A DNA stretch of 64,000 bases from the NCBI RefSeq assembly GCF_003347205.1, contig NZ_QQBJ01000009.1, positions 124,001 through 188,000 of the forward strand, read 5' to 3'. The position numbers were made by a program, and so were the translations under genes. The stretch comes from Mycolicibacterium moriokaense (GTDB taxonomy: Bacteria > Actinomycetota > Actinomycetes > Mycobacteriales > Mycobacteriaceae). The notes under the pieces were generated by a model that was given only the letters and a program-made list of their open reading frames with translations, ran no database searches and had not been told where the DNA came from. This document shows, one piece after another, positions 1 through 9,164 of the stretch (positions are counted from its first letter, which is position 1; the number at the start of each line of letters is the position of its first letter).

Positions 1-1
1 G

Positions 2-1234
2 GCCGGTGACGACGAGTCGACCAACACCGACACCATCATCTTGATCCGCATCCCCAACAACGGGAAGTCCGCGACCGCCATCTCGATCCCGCGTGACTCC
101 TACGTCGAGGCGCCCGGCATCGGCAAGATGAAGATCAACGGCGTCTACGGCTCGGTGCACCTGGAGAAGATGAAGCAACTGGTCGAAGAGCAGGGTGTCG
201 ACCCGTCGGTGGCCGAGCCGGAGGCCAACGAAGCGGGCCGCGAGGCGCTGATCAAGACCGTCGCCAACCTGACCGGCGTCACCGTCGACCACTACGCCGA
301 GATCGGCCTGCTCGGCTTCGCCCTGATCACCGACGCCCTCGGCGGCGTCAACGTCTGCCTGAAAGACGCGGTCTACGAACCGCTTTCGGGTGCCGACTTC
401 CCCGCGGGCTGGCAAAAGCTGAACGGCCCGCAGGCATTGAGCTTCGTGCGGCAGCGCCACGACCTCCCCCGCGGCGACCTCGACCGGGTGGTGCGTCAGC
501 AGGTGGTGATGGCTTCGCTTGCCCACCAAGTCATCTCGAGTGGGACACTGTCGAGTCCCGCGACGCTGAACCGGCTGCAGGATGCCGTGCAGCGGTCGGT
601 GGTGCTGTCCGACGGTTGGGACGTCATGCAATTCGCCGAACAGCTGCAGAAGCTGGCGGCGGGCAACGTCGCCTTCGCCACCATCCCGGTGCTCGACGAG
701 AGCGGCTGGAGCGACGACGGCATGCAGAGCGTCGTCCGTGTCGATCCCTCTCAGGTGCGCGAATGGGTGAACGGTCTGCTGCAGGACCAGGATCAGGGCA
801 AGACCGAGGAACTGGCCTACTCGCCGAGCAAGACCGCCGCCGAGGTGGTCAACGCCACCGATATCAACGGGCTGGCCGCGTCGGTGTCGGCGGTGCTGAG
901 CGGCAAGGGATTTGCGCAGGGACCGGTCGGCAACCACGAAGCTGGCATCCTGCAGACCAGCCAGGTGCTGGCCAACTCCGCCGACGACCTTGGCGCACAG
1001 GCGGTTGCCAAGGACCTGGGCGGGCTGCCGGTCGCGACCGACCCGACCGTGCAGTCCGGCACCGTGCGGGTGGTGCTCGGCACCGACTACACCGGCCCCG
1101 GCTCCGGCCTCGACGGCACCGACCCCACGGTCGAAACGGCCGACCCGGCCGCCTCCGAGTCGACGACCGACGCGCCTCCGGAGCCGTCGCCGGTCATCAC
1201 GGCGGGCTCGGACAACCCCGACTGCGTCAATTGA
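2..1234 (+). CDS. LytR-CpsA-Psr (LCP) family protein, 5' truncated by window edge
   Basis: LCP proteins transfer polyprenyl-phosphate-linked glycans to the wall; in mycobacteria they join arabinogalactan to peptidoglycan outside the membrane. The frame is open to the first base of the window, so the TTG at 41 is internal and the N-terminal membrane anchor lies upstream. Visible LCP signatures are the SIPRDSYVE stretch, the KINGVYG region and the SFVRQRHDLPRGDLDR segment, whose conserved arginines bind the pyrophosphate lipid. After the LCP domain comes a C-terminal LytR_C-like domain (around 800-1090) and a Pro/Ser/Thr-rich tail. Its stop overlaps the start of the next gene, so the two are probably co-transcribed. 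Position matches M. tuberculosis Rv3267. Confidence 0.9.
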   Translation, partial: AGDDESTNTDTIILIRIPNNGKSATAISIPRDSYVEAPGIGKMKINGVYGSVHLEKMKQLVEEQGVDPSVAEPEANEAGREALIKTVANLTGVTVDHYAEIGLLGFALITDALGGVNVCLKDAVYEPLSGADFPAGWQKLNGPQALSFVRQRHDLPRGDLDRVVRQQVVMASLAHQVISSGTLSSPATLNRLQDAVQRSVVLSDGWDVMQFAEQLQKLAAGNVAFATIPVLDESGWSDDGMQSVVRVDPSQVREWVNGLLQDQDQGKTEELAYSPSKTAAEVVNATDINGLAASVSAVLSGKGFAQGPVGNHEAGILQTSQVLANSADDLGAQAVAKDLGGLPVATDPTVQSGTVRVVLGTDYTGPGSGLDGTDPTVETADPAASESTTDAPPEPSPVITAGSDNPDCVN

Positions 1235-1938
1235 CGAATCTCGCCGCCGCTCTGCTCGACCCGTTCCTGCGCCGGGATCCGGTCGGCCCGCGCATCACCT
1301 ACTACGACGACGCGACCGGCGAGCGGATCGAGTTGTCGACGGTCACGCTGGCCAACTGGGCGGCCAAGACGGCCAACATGCTTCGCGACGAACTCGGCGC
1401 CGGGCCCGGCAGCCGGATCGCCGTGCTGTTGCCCGCGCACTGGCAGACCGCGGCAGTGCTGCTCGGCGTCTGGTACATCGGCGGGCAGGCCGTTCTCGGG
1501 CCCGGGGAAGCCGACGTCGCCCTGTGCACGGCGGACCGACTCGACGACGCCGACGCCGCGGTCGGGCCAGGTGAGATCGCCGTGCTGTCGCTGGACCCGT
1601 TCGGCAAACCCGTCGCCGACCTGCCCGTCGGCGTCACTGATTACGCCACGTCGGTGCGGGTGCACGGCGACCAGGTCGTCGCCGAGCAGGCTCCCGGCCC
1701 GGCGCTCGAGGGCGCGACCGTCGACGAACTGCTGGCCGCCGCGGCCGAGTCGGCGGCTGCGCAGGGGCTGACCGCCGACGACCGGGTGCTGTCCAGCGCC
1801 GGCTGGGACACCCGCGACCAACTGGTCGGCAATTTCCTGGCCGTACTGGCCGCCGGCGCGTCGCTGGTGCAGGTCGCCAACCCGGACGAGGCGCTGCTCC
1901 CCCGGCGCCGCGAAGTGGAGAAAGTCACCCGCGGCTAG
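1231..1938 (+). CDS. TIGR03089 family protein (AMP-ligase-like N-terminal fragment)
   Basis: Predicted 235 aa from a TTG at 1231 that overlaps the stop of the LCP gene by 4 bases, suggesting translational coupling. The frame is open much further upstream, but that part lies antiparallel to no signal and inside the LCP gene, so the TTG start is preferred. The sequence resembles the N-terminal part of acyl-CoA synthetases (LAAALLDPFLRRDPVGPRI, LANWAAKTANML) but lacks the P-loop and C-terminal domain, so ligase activity is unlikely. It corresponds in position to Rv3268 next to the LCP gene. Function unknown. Confidence 0.8.
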   Translation: MTNLAAALLDPFLRRDPVGPRITYYDDATGERIELSTVTLANWAAKTANMLRDELGAGPGSRIAVLLPAHWQTAAVLLGVWYIGGQAVLGPGEADVALCTADRLDDADAAVGPGEIAVLSLDPFGKPVADLPVGVTDYATSVRVHGDQVVAEQAPGPALEGATVDELLAAAAESAAAQGLTADDRVLSSAGWDTRDQLVGNFLAVLAAGASLVQVANPDEALLPRRREVEKVTRG

Positions 1939-1951
1939 CGCAACCCGCTCA

Positions 1952-2009
1952 TCGAGTCTGCAGACAGATCGCCATTTCGCGCGTTTTCGCGATCTCTTTG
2001 CAGACTCGA
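1952..2009. repeat. Long imperfect inverted repeat, hairpin with 16-nt loop
   Basis: Arms at 1952-1972 and 1989-2009 pair at 19 of 21 positions, with a 16-base loop. It sits between the stop of the TIGR03089 gene and the start of the multicopper oxidase. No T-tract follows, so it may be a factor-dependent or bidirectional terminator, an operator, or a dispersed intergenic repeat. Confidence 0.6.
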
Positions 2010-2044
2010 CGAAATGTCGGTGCCCGGGCTGGCACGCTCTCTTC

Positions 2045-3487
2045 ATGATCGACAGACGACAGTTCATGCTGGTCTCGGCCGTCGGCGCCGCAGGTATCGC
2101 CGTCGGCTGCTCATCGCGCACTGCCGAGGCGCCCGCCGAGACTCCGGCCGCGGCGCCCGCACCGCCGGCGGTCGACCTGAGCTTCGGGCCCGCCGAGACC
2201 GACATCGACCTGGGCGGCGTGACGGTGCGCACGTGGGCCTACAACGGCCGGGTGCCGGGCAACGAGATCCGCATCCGCAAAGGCCAGACGCTGCGCGCGG
2301 CCGTGACGAACAAGTTGCCCGCCGAGACCAGCATCCACTGGCACGGGATCGCGATCGTCAACGACATGGACGGGGTGCCGCCGCTGACGCAGTCGCCCAT
2401 CCCGGCGGGCGGTGATTTCACCTACGAGTACACCGTGCCCGACGCCGGAACCTATTGGTACCACTCACATGTCGGCACCCAGCTGGATCGCGGCCTCTAC
2501 GGCCCGTTGATCGTCGAGGACCCGGACGAGCAGGCGGACTACGACGACGAGTTGGTGCTGGTGCTCGACGACTGGATCGACGGCACCGGCACCAATCCCG
2601 ACCAGGTGCTCGCCGACCTGCGCAAGAACGGGATGGCGCCGATGGGGCCCGGCGGGCCGGGGGTGAGCCCGACGACCCCGCTCGGCGAGGACGGCGGTGA
2701 CGTCACCTATCCGTACTTCGTCATCAACGGGCGCGTCCCCACCGACCCCGAGGTCCGCGATTCCCGCGTCGGGCAGCGCATTCGATTGCGCGTGATCAAC
2801 GCCGGGTCGGACACCTCATTCCGCGTCGCCGTGCCCGACACCACCTTGAACGTCATCGCCACCGACGGCTATCCGGTGATGCCCGCCCAGGCGAAGTCGG
2901 TGATCCTCGGCATGGGTGAGCGCTTCGACGCCACGTTCACCGTCAACGGGTCGGTACCCGTGGTCGCCGTGCCGTACGGCAAGCCCGGCCATGCGCAACT
3001 GAACATCCGGGTCGACGGCAAGCCCAGCACGGTCAACGTCGACGATTTCGTCGCCGCGGTTAACAACGAGATACCGCTCGACACCGCGACCCTGTCGCCG
3101 ACCCCGGAGGTCACACTGCCCGCGCGCACCCCCGATCAGGTCATCGATGCGCGGCTATCCGGCCCGGTGAACGGCTACACGTGGCCGTTCAACGGCATTC
3201 TCTACGACCCCACCAAGGACGGCATCGGCGTCAAGCGCGACCAGCGGGTGCGGATGCGAATGATCAACGAGTCCATGATGTATCACCCGATCCACCTGCA
3301 CGGGCACACCTTCGAGGTGGTGGGCCGCGACGGGCCGAAAGCCCGCAAGGACACCGTGCTGGTGCCGCCCAAGCAGACCGTAGAGGTCGACTTCCAGACC
3401 GACAATCCGGGCAAGTGGATCACCCACTGCCACAACACGTATCACCTCGAGGCCGGGATGGCCGGCTGGATCTTCTACGAAGACTGA
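2045..3487 (+). CDS. mmcO: Multicopper oxidase, exported lipoprotein (MmcO-like)
   Basis: Predicted 480 aa. Multicopper oxidases of this type oxidise Cu(I) or phenolics with reduction of O2 to water, and MmcO gives copper resistance in M. tuberculosis. The N-terminus has a twin-arginine motif (DRRQF) and a lipobox ending VGCS, so it should be Tat-exported and lipidated. All four copper-ligand motifs are present: HWHG near residue 98, HSH near 140, HPIHLHGH near 417 and HCHNTYHLEAGM near 460, including the type 1 Cys and the axial Met. Three cupredoxin domains fit the length. The gene stands alone between a hairpin and the convergent fadE25. No copper-responsive operator was identified. Confidence 0.93.
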   Translation: MIDRRQFMLVSAVGAAGIAVGCSSRTAEAPAETPAAAPAPPAVDLSFGPAETDIDLGGVTVRTWAYNGRVPGNEIRIRKGQTLRAAVTNKLPAETSIHWHGIAIVNDMDGVPPLTQSPIPAGGDFTYEYTVPDAGTYWYHSHVGTQLDRGLYGPLIVEDPDEQADYDDELVLVLDDWIDGTGTNPDQVLADLRKNGMAPMGPGGPGVSPTTPLGEDGGDVTYPYFVINGRVPTDPEVRDSRVGQRIRLRVINAGSDTSFRVAVPDTTLNVIATDGYPVMPAQAKSVILGMGERFDATFTVNGSVPVVAVPYGKPGHAQLNIRVDGKPSTVNVDDFVAAVNNEIPLDTATLSPTPEVTLPARTPDQVIDARLSGPVNGYTWPFNGILYDPTKDGIGVKRDQRVRMRMINESMMYHPIHLHGHTFEVVGRDGPKARKDTVLVPPKQTVEVDFQTDNPGKWITHCHNTYHLEAGMAGWIFYED

Positions 3488-3490
3488 CGG

Positions 3491-4651
3491 CTATTTCAGC
3501 AGCGCGCGCGACATCACCACGCGCTGAATCTGGTTGGTGCCCTCGTAGATCTGGGTGATCTTGGCGTCGCGCATCATCCGCTCCACCGGGAAGTCCTGCG
3601 TGTAGCCCGCGCCGCCGAACAACTGCACCGCGTCGGTGGTGACCTCCATGGCCACGTCGGAGGCGAAGCATTTCGAGGCCGACGAGATGAACCCGAGATT
3701 GGATTCGCCGCGCTCGGCGCGTGCCGCCGCGGTGTAGACCATCAACCGTGCCGCCTCGACCTTCATCGCCATGTCGGCGATCATGAACTGCACACCCTGG
3801 AAGTCGCTGATCGACTTGCCGAACTGCTTGCGGTCCTTGGTATATGCGATCGCGGCGTCGAGGGCGCCCTGGGCGATGCCGACGGCCTGCGCACCGATCG
3901 TCGGGCGGGTGTGGTCCAGCGTGCGCAGCGCGGTCTTGAACCCGGTGCCCGGCTCGCCGATGATCCGGTCGCCGGGAATGCGGCAGTTCTCGAAGTACAA
4001 CTCGGTGGTCGGTGAACCCTTGATGCCGAGCTTTTTCTCCTTCGGCCCGACGGTGAAGCCCTCGTCGTCCTTGTGCACCATGAACGCCGAGATGCCGTTG
4101 GCGCCCTTGTCCGGATCGCTGGACGCCATCACCGTGTACCAGGTGGACTTGCCGCCGTTGGTGATCCAGGCCTTGGTGCCGTTGAGGATCCAGGAGTCGC
4201 CGTCCTCACGCGCGCGGGTGCGCATCGCGGCGGCGTCGCTGCCGGACTCTCGCTCCGAGAGCGCATAGGAGGCCATCGCCTCGCCGGACCCGATGGCGGG
4301 CAGCACCTGCTTCTTCAGGTCGTCGGAGCCCGCCAGGATCAACCCCATGGTGCCGAGTTTGTTGACCGCCGGGATCAACGACGACGACGCGCACACCCGG
4401 GCCACCTCTTCGATGACGATGCAGGTGGCGACCGAGTCCGCGCCCTGGCCGCCGAACTCCTCGGGCACGTGCACCGCCGAGAACCCCGACTCGTTGAGGG
4501 CCTTGAGCGCCTCGTCCGGGAAGCGCGAATTCTCGTCGACGTCGCCCGCGTGTGGGGCGATCTCCTTCTCACACAGGTCGCGCAGCACAGCGCGCAACTC
4601 GTCGTGCTCCTCGGGCAGCTTGAAAACGTCGAAATCAGGGTTACCAGCCAT
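3491..4651 (-). CDS. fadE25: Acyl-CoA dehydrogenase FadE25
   Basis: Predicted 386 aa FAD enzyme that introduces the alpha-beta double bond into acyl-CoA, probably short or branched chain. The start is MAGNPDFDVF at 4651, preceded by an AAGGAG ribosome site; a longer upstream frame has no support. Domain order is N-terminal helical, beta (YALSERESGSDAA, WITNGG) and C-terminal helical, with the catalytic-base region YEGTNQIQR near the C-terminus and the FAD signature QLFGGAGYTQDFPVER. It lies 13 bases downstream of purE in the same direction. The order purK-purE-fadE25 matches M. tuberculosis. Confidence 0.95.
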   Translation of the reverse strand: MAGNPDFDVFKLPEEHDELRAVLRDLCEKEIAPHAGDVDENSRFPDEALKALNESGFSAVHVPEEFGGQGADSVATCIVIEEVARVCASSSLIPAVNKLGTMGLILAGSDDLKKQVLPAIGSGEAMASYALSERESGSDAAAMRTRAREDGDSWILNGTKAWITNGGKSTWYTVMASSDPDKGANGISAFMVHKDDEGFTVGPKEKKLGIKGSPTTELYFENCRIPGDRIIGEPGTGFKTALRTLDHTRPTIGAQAVGIAQGALDAAIAYTKDRKQFGKSISDFQGVQFMIADMAMKVEAARLMVYTAAARAERGESNLGFISSASKCFASDVAMEVTTDAVQLFGGAGYTQDFPVERMMRDAKITQIYEGTNQIQRVVMSRALLK

Positions 4652-4664
4652 TGAAAACTCCTTG

Positions 4665-5192
4665 CTACTCGCTAGTAACTTTACCGTCGGATCCGAGCAC
4701 CCGGTCCCGCAGGGCGGCGTCCTTCTCCAACACCGAGGCCCCGAGTTGCTCCTGAAACGCCTCCACCCGCTTGCGCAACTGGGCGTCCGTCGCACCCAGG
4801 ATGCGCACGGCCAGCAGGCCGGCGTTGCGCGCCCCGCCGATGGACACCGTCGCGACCGGGACGCCTGCCGGCATCTGCACGATCGACAACAGCGAGTCCA
4901 GGCCGTCGAGCTTGGCCAGCGGCACCGGCACGCCGATCACCGGCAGCGCCGTCGCCGAGGCCACCATGCCCGGCAGGTGCGCCGCGCCACCCGCGCCCGC
5001 GATGATCACCTCGATCCCGCGGTCGGCCGCGGTGCGCGCGTAGTCCAGCATGCGGCCGGGGGTGCGATGCGCCGACACCACGCCGACCTCGAACGGGATG
5101 TCGAACTCCGCCAAGGCGTGCGCCGCGGCCTCCATCACGGGCCAGTCGCTGTCGCTGCCCATGATGACGCCCACCCTGGGGTCTTCAGGCAT
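4665..5192 (-). CDS. purE: N5-carboxyaminoimidazole ribonucleotide mutase
   Basis: Predicted 175 aa. PurE moves the carboxyl group of N5-CAIR to C4 in purine synthesis, acting directly after PurK. The class I signature [13 protein letters not shown] is at the N-terminus, followed by VVSAHRTP and the glycine-rich [12 protein letters not shown]. The start at 5192 ([10 protein letters not shown]) is chosen because the family begins there and because it overlaps the purK stop by 8 bases, indicating coupling. The C-terminal tail is slightly extended, as in other mycobacteria. Confidence 0.95.
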   Translation of the reverse strand: MPEDPRVGVIMGSDSDWPVMEAAAHALAEFDIPFEVGVVSAHRTPGRMLDYARTAADRGIEVIIAGAGGAAHLPGMVASATALPVIGVPVPLAKLDGLDSLLSIVQMPAGVPVATVSIGGARNAGLLAVRILGATDAQLRKRVEAFQEQLGASVLEKDAALRDRVLGSDGKVTSE

Positions 5193-6414
5193 GTCCGTCC
5201 CATCCGTCGCTCCACTGCGCATGTGACAACCAGTGTGCCGCCCGGGTGGCCCGTTCACGCAATTTCGCGACGTACCACCTGTTGTCAGGCGCACCGCCGG
5301 ATTCGCCGACGACGTTCACGTGCCCGATCTTGCGGCCGGGGCGCTCCTCTTTGCCGTACAGGTGCACCTTCGCCTCGGGTATCCGGCCGAACAGGTGGTG
5401 CAGTCGCTCGTCCATCGTCATCACGGGCTTGTCCGCTGCGCCAAGCACATTGGCCATCACCGTCACCGGTGCGATAGGAGCGGTGTCGCCCAGCGGGTAG
5501 TCCAGCACCGCGCGCAGATGCTGCTCGAACTGGCTGGTGACCGAGCCGTCCATGGTCCAGTGGCCGGAGTTGTGCGGCCGCATCGCCAATTCGTTGACCA
5601 TCAGCGCGCCGTCGACCGTCTCGAACAGCTCGACAGCCAGCAGCCCGACCACGCCCAGCTCACCGGCCAGCCGCAGCGCCAACTGCGAAGCCGCGCTGCC
5701 GATGTCGTCGTCGAGGTCGGGCGCGGGCGCGATCACCTCGACGCAGATGCCGTCGCGCTGCACGGTCTCCACCACCGGCCACGCCGCGCCCTGCCCGAAC
5801 GGCGAGCGGGCCACCAGCGCGGCCAGCTCCCGCCGCATCGACACCCGCTCCTCGGCGAGCACCTGAATTCCGGCTTCAAGGTTGTGGGCCGCGAAGTCGC
5901 GGGCCTCGTCCAGATCGCGAGCCAGCAGCACGCCGCGGCCGTCGTACCCGCCGCGGGCGGTCTTCAACACGGTCGGTTGGCCGTCGGCGAAGGTCTCCAA
6001 CTGGGCGACGTCGGTGATCTCGGCATAGCGCGGGATCGGGGCCCCGAGTGCCTCGAGCCGCCTGCGCATCACCAACTTGTCCTGGGCGTGGATCAGCGCC
6101 TCCGGCGGCGGGGCCACGTTGACGCCCTCGGCGACCAGCTTCTCGAGCATCTCCGTCGGCACGTGCTCGTGGTCGAACGTGAATGCCTGCGCGCCCTCGG
6201 CCGCGCGGCGGAGAGCATCGAGGTCGGTGTGCGACCCGATCACCACGTCTGGTGTTACCTGGGCGGCGGGATCGTCGGGTGTGACGGCGAGCACACGAAG
6301 CGTCTGACCGAGCGCGATTGCGGACTGATGGGTCATTCGCGCGAGCTGACCGCCGCCGATCATCGTCACTTTGGGCGTCGGAGCCGCGCTGGCGGCGACA
6401 TCAGGCTTCGGCAC
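5185..6414 (-). CDS. purK: N5-carboxyaminoimidazole ribonucleotide synthase
   Basis: Predicted 409 aa ATP-grasp enzyme that carboxylates AIR with ATP and bicarbonate. Near the N-terminus is the dinucleotide-like [10 protein letters not shown], then the ATP-grasp core with [11 protein letters not shown] and the metal or ATP-binding [16 protein letters not shown]. It heads the purK-purE-fadE25 operon and is divergent from the GtrA gene, sharing an upstream region of about 80 bases. Confidence 0.95.
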   Translation of the reverse strand: MPKPDVAASAAPTPKVTMIGGGQLARMTHQSAIALGQTLRVLAVTPDDPAAQVTPDVVIGSHTDLDALRRAAEGAQAFTFDHEHVPTEMLEKLVAEGVNVAPPPEALIHAQDKLVMRRRLEALGAPIPRYAEITDVAQLETFADGQPTVLKTARGGYDGRGVLLARDLDEARDFAAHNLEAGIQVLAEERVSMRRELAALVARSPFGQGAAWPVVETVQRDGICVEVIAPAPDLDDDIGSAASQLALRLAGELGVVGLLAVELFETVDGALMVNELAMRPHNSGHWTMDGSVTSQFEQHLRAVLDYPLGDTAPIAPVTVMANVLGAADKPVMTMDERLHHLFGRIPEAKVHLYGKEERPGRKIGHVNVVGESGGAPDNRWYVAKLRERATRAAHWLSHAQWSDGWDGHA

Positions 6415-6495
6415 CGCACCATCGTGTCATGCGGGCAATAGCCGTGACCTGCGCGGGTGCGCGTCAGAACCATTATTTCCGTACACTCGCTCTTC

Positions 6496-7197
6496 GTGTC
6501 CTTCACCGACGCCACGATCGCTCGGCTGCCCCGACCGATCAGGCCGTACTTCGAACGGCACCATGAGCTCATCAAGTTCGCCATAGTCGGCGCGACCACG
6601 TTCGTCATCGACTCGGCGGTCTTCTACACGCTGAAGCTGACGGTGCTGGAGCCGAAGCCTGTCACGGCCAAGATCATCGCCGGCATCGTCGCGGTGATCG
6701 CCTCCTACATCCTCAATCGGGAGTGGAGCTTCCAGAACCGGGGCGGCCGCGAGCGCCACCACGAGGCGCTGCTGTTCTTCGCGTTCAGCGGCGTCGGTGT
6801 GCTGCTGTCCATGGCCCCGCTGTGGTTCTCCAGCTATGTGCTGCACCTGCGCGTGCCCGACGTCACGCTGATGACCGAGAACGTCGCCGACTTCATCTCC
6901 GCCTACCTCGTGGGCAACCTGCTGCAGATGGCGTTCCGGTTCTGGGCGTTCCGGCGCTGGGTGTTCCCCGACGAGTTCGGTCGCGACCCCGACAAGGCGC
7001 TGGAGGCCGCGCTCACCGGCGGCGGAATCGCCGAGGTGATGGAGGACGCGCACGAGGCGCACGATCACTCTTTGGGCACCGCGTTGGGATCCACTGCCGG
7101 CTCCTCGAACGTCACCCCAATCAGGCGCCGTCGTCAGCGGCCGCCGGGCGAGCGGCTGTCGGATTCCTCGTCGCCCAACGTGTCGAAGACTTCGTGA
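6496..7197 (+). CDS. GtrA-like membrane protein
   Basis: Predicted 233 aa from a GTG at 6496 (VSFTDATIARLPR); an upstream GTG at 6457 is possible but adds a tail not typical of the family. GtrA proteins are small four-helix membrane proteins thought to flip polyprenyl-phosphate sugars. Here the core FAIVGATTFVIDSAVFY, a second helix near VIASYILNREWSF, and two further helices (LLSMAPLWFSSYVL, FISAYLVGNLLQMAFRFWAFRRWVF) fit. The C-terminal 60 residues are polar and overlap the convergent PH-domain gene by 64 bases. Position matches Rv3277. Confidence 0.85.
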   Translation: MSFTDATIARLPRPIRPYFERHHELIKFAIVGATTFVIDSAVFYTLKLTVLEPKPVTAKIIAGIVAVIASYILNREWSFQNRGGRERHHEALLFFAFSGVGVLLSMAPLWFSSYVLHLRVPDVTLMTENVADFISAYLVGNLLQMAFRFWAFRRWVFPDEFGRDPDKALEAALTGGGIAEVMEDAHEAHDHSLGTALGSTAGSSNVTPIRRRRQRPPGERLSDSSSPNVSKTS

Positions 7198-7667
7198 TAC
7201 AGCAGCGAGTGGACGCGCTCCACTTGCGGAATGTCGTCGAATTCCAGCGGATCCTGTGACGCCGACTCGATGATCAAGGTGCCGGTGCGCACCATCCGAT
7301 CGATCAGGCCGTGGCGGAACTCCACACTGTTGATCCGGGCCAGCGGGATGTCGATGCCCAGACGGGTGATCAGGCCGTGGCGAAACATCACCCGCCGGTC
7401 GGTGATCACGAAATGGGTTGTCAGCCAGGTGAAAAACGGCCAGAGCGTCAGCCAGCCGACGAGTAGCAGCCAGATGGCGAAGATCACCAACTGCACGACG
7501 GTCTTGGCGGTGCCCCAGTCCTGTCTGGTGACGACTGCGGCGACGAACGCCGCCACCACCGTGCTGACGATCAGCGCCAGCACGGGCCCGATCAGCCGCT
7601 TCCAGTGCGGGTGGCGGTGCAGCACCACCCGTTCGTCCTTGGCCAGCACGTTATCCGGATAACCCAC
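7134..7667 (-). CDS. PH domain-containing membrane protein (Rv3278c-like)
   Basis: Predicted 177 aa from a GTG at 7667 (VGYPDNVLAKDERV), 11 bases after the birA stop. Two transmembrane segments (LALIVSTVVAAFVAAVV and VQLVIFAIWLLLVGWLTLW) precede a bacterial PH domain (HFVITDRRVMFRHGLI, LARINSVEFRHGLIDRM, GTLIIESAS). The frame stays open far upstream, but that part is the shadow of birA. Role unknown; the pairing with birA is conserved in mycobacteria. Confidence 0.85.
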   Translation of the reverse strand: MGYPDNVLAKDERVVLHRHPHWKRLIGPVLALIVSTVVAAFVAAVVTRQDWGTAKTVVQLVIFAIWLLLVGWLTLWPFFTWLTTHFVITDRRVMFRHGLITRLGIDIPLARINSVEFRHGLIDRMVRTGTLIIESASQDPLEFDDIPQVERVHSLLYHEVFDTLGDEESDSRSPGGR

Positions 7668-7678
7668 GAAGCAGAACT

Positions 7679-8503
7679 CTATGGGCTGGCGGCCCGCAGA
7701 TGCTGAATATCGCCTGCTGAGACGGTGATCACTGTGTCTTCGCCGGTGTCGATACGCAGCCTGCCAAGATCGTCGACGTCGACAGCGACGCCCTCGACCG
7801 CGCGGTCCCCCGGCAGGATCGCACGCACCCGACGGCCCAAGGTCACACTGCGGGCGCGGTAGTCGGCGGCCAGTGTCGGGCCGGCCCCTTTGGCGGTACG
7901 CCAGGTGTTGACGCGGTCGCCGAGGTGGCGCAGGACGGCGCCCGCGAGAACTGTTCGATCCACGGCGGCGCCGAGCGTCGACAGCGACGTGGCGACGGGA
8001 TCGGGGGCTTCGGTCACGTTCAGCCCCAGGCCGACGACGACGGCCTGCTGCGGGGCGGCCACCTCGGCGAGGATGCCGGCGAGCTTGCCGGTGCCGGGAG
8101 TTGAATCGCCGCCTCCCGCGACGACGAGGACGTCGTTGGGCCACTTGAGGCCTGCCGTCACGCCGGCGACCTCGGCGACGGCGTCGACGACCGCCACGCC
8201 GGTGAGCAGCGGCAGCCAGCCCCAGGCCTCGGTGGGCACGTCGCCGACGGCCACCCCGACGGACAGCGCGATCTGCGAGCCCGGTGGTGTTGACCACGTC
8301 CTACCGTGTCGGCCGCGGCCCGCCGTCTGCGACTCGGCCATCAGGACCGCGCCGTCGATGTCCTCCCCCGAGGCGGCGCGGGCCAACAGATCTGCGTTGG
8401 TGGAACCGGTCTCGGAGACCACATCGATGCGCCGCCAACGCCCCGCTGCGCGGTGCAGGGAGGTTACGTCCAGTGGGGAGGGTGGTGCGTCAGGATCCAT
8501 CAC
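7679..8503 (-). CDS. birA: Biotin--[acetyl-CoA-carboxylase] ligase
   Basis: Predicted 274 aa, no N-terminal DNA-binding domain, so a group I ligase and not a repressor. It makes biotinyl-AMP and attaches biotin to the carrier lysine of carboxylases such as AccA3 (52655-54460 in this window). Visible motifs are the ETGSTNADLL start of the catalytic domain, the biotinyl-AMP loop GRGRHGRTWSTP, KWPNDVLV, and a small C-terminal SH3-like domain. In M. tuberculosis the next gene outward is accD5; here about 38 kb of glycan genes intervene. Confidence 0.94.
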   Translation of the reverse strand: MMDPDAPPSPLDVTSLHRAAGRWRRIDVVSETGSTNADLLARAASGEDIDGAVLMAESQTAGRGRHGRTWSTPPGSQIALSVGVAVGDVPTEAWGWLPLLTGVAVVDAVAEVAGVTAGLKWPNDVLVVAGGGDSTPGTGKLAGILAEVAAPQQAVVVGLGLNVTEAPDPVATSLSTLGAAVDRTVLAGAVLRHLGDRVNTWRTAKGAGPTLAADYRARSVTLGRRVRAILPGDRAVEGVAVDVDDLGRLRIDTGEDTVITVSAGDIQHLRAASP

Positions 8504-8816
8504 AGGCAGCGTAGCGGTCTGCAGTGGCGCCCGACTTTGCCAACAGTGCGACTCAGTTTAGTTGCTTACGGAACGACCGGAAAGAAAACCTTGCGCGGCT
8601 TACCAGGGGGTTCCATCCGCCATGACCACACCAAAAAAGGTCGTCTAGCTGCGACAACGCGTCTTGACAATCGAGTGCGCGCACCGCCGGACCGAGCTTG
8701 GATTTGTAACGCCGAGGAAAATCTTGCAACTCTTCGAAGTTTTGCTGGTTCTACGGGCTACTGAGGCAGTAATCTGCTGACCGATAGAAGATTCTAAACA
8801 AAGGATCGGTGGGGTC
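8504..8816. other. Intergenic region at the left edge of the glycan island
   Basis: About 310 bases between the divergent birA and the first island gene. It is richer in A and T than birA. It contains no credible gene, no tRNA and no recognisable integrase site or IS end. It presumably holds the promoters of birA and of the small secreted protein. Confidence 0.6.
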
Positions 8817-9074
8817 ATGAGCAGCATCGCTTTGAAAGCCAAGGTTGGAATTGCCGCGTGCGCTATCGCGGCGTCGGCGAGTCTGATTCCGATCGCGACC
8901 GCTCAGGCGGCGCCCATACAGGCACCCGCCTCTCCGGTGTTGTCCGGGCCAGCCGTGCCTCAGTTCTGGGGTGGTTGGTTTGGCAGCCACGATCTGATGA
9001 AGTCCAAGCCCCACTTCTTCTCGTTCTTCAAGTTCTTCCAATGGGGCTGCTACGGCCACAACAAGGGCTGGTGA
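8817..9074 (+). CDS. Small secreted aromatic-rich protein
   Basis: Predicted 85 aa, not recognised as a named family. Residues 1-31 form a clear Sec signal peptide (positive start, AACAIAASASLIPIA core, cleavage likely after AQAA). The mature part is only about 53 residues and rich in Trp, Phe, Gly and His, with PQFWGGWFGSH and FFSFFKFFQWGCYGH; there is a single mature cysteine. An AAGGA and a G-rich stretch lie upstream of the ATG. It is the first rightward gene of the island, 90 bases ahead of the DUF4012 gene, so it may be an exported accessory of polymer assembly or an unrelated envelope peptide. Confidence 0.65.
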   Translation: MSSIALKAKVGIAACAIAASASLIPIATAQAAPIQAPASPVLSGPAVPQFWGGWFGSHDLMKSKPHFFSFFKFFQWGCYGHNKGW

Positions 9075-9164
9075 CGCCGTGGGCGCGGCGAGACATGATG
9101 TCGCCGACGCCCAGGTCCGGGCCGCTGACTTCGACCGCCGGCGCTGGTCGGCGCGCGTCGCGGA

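Noticed and set aside
1087-2232. 381-aa minus-strand frame opposite the TIGR03089 gene
   Set aside because: It spans two real genes and an intergenic hairpin on the other strand with no recognisable domain.
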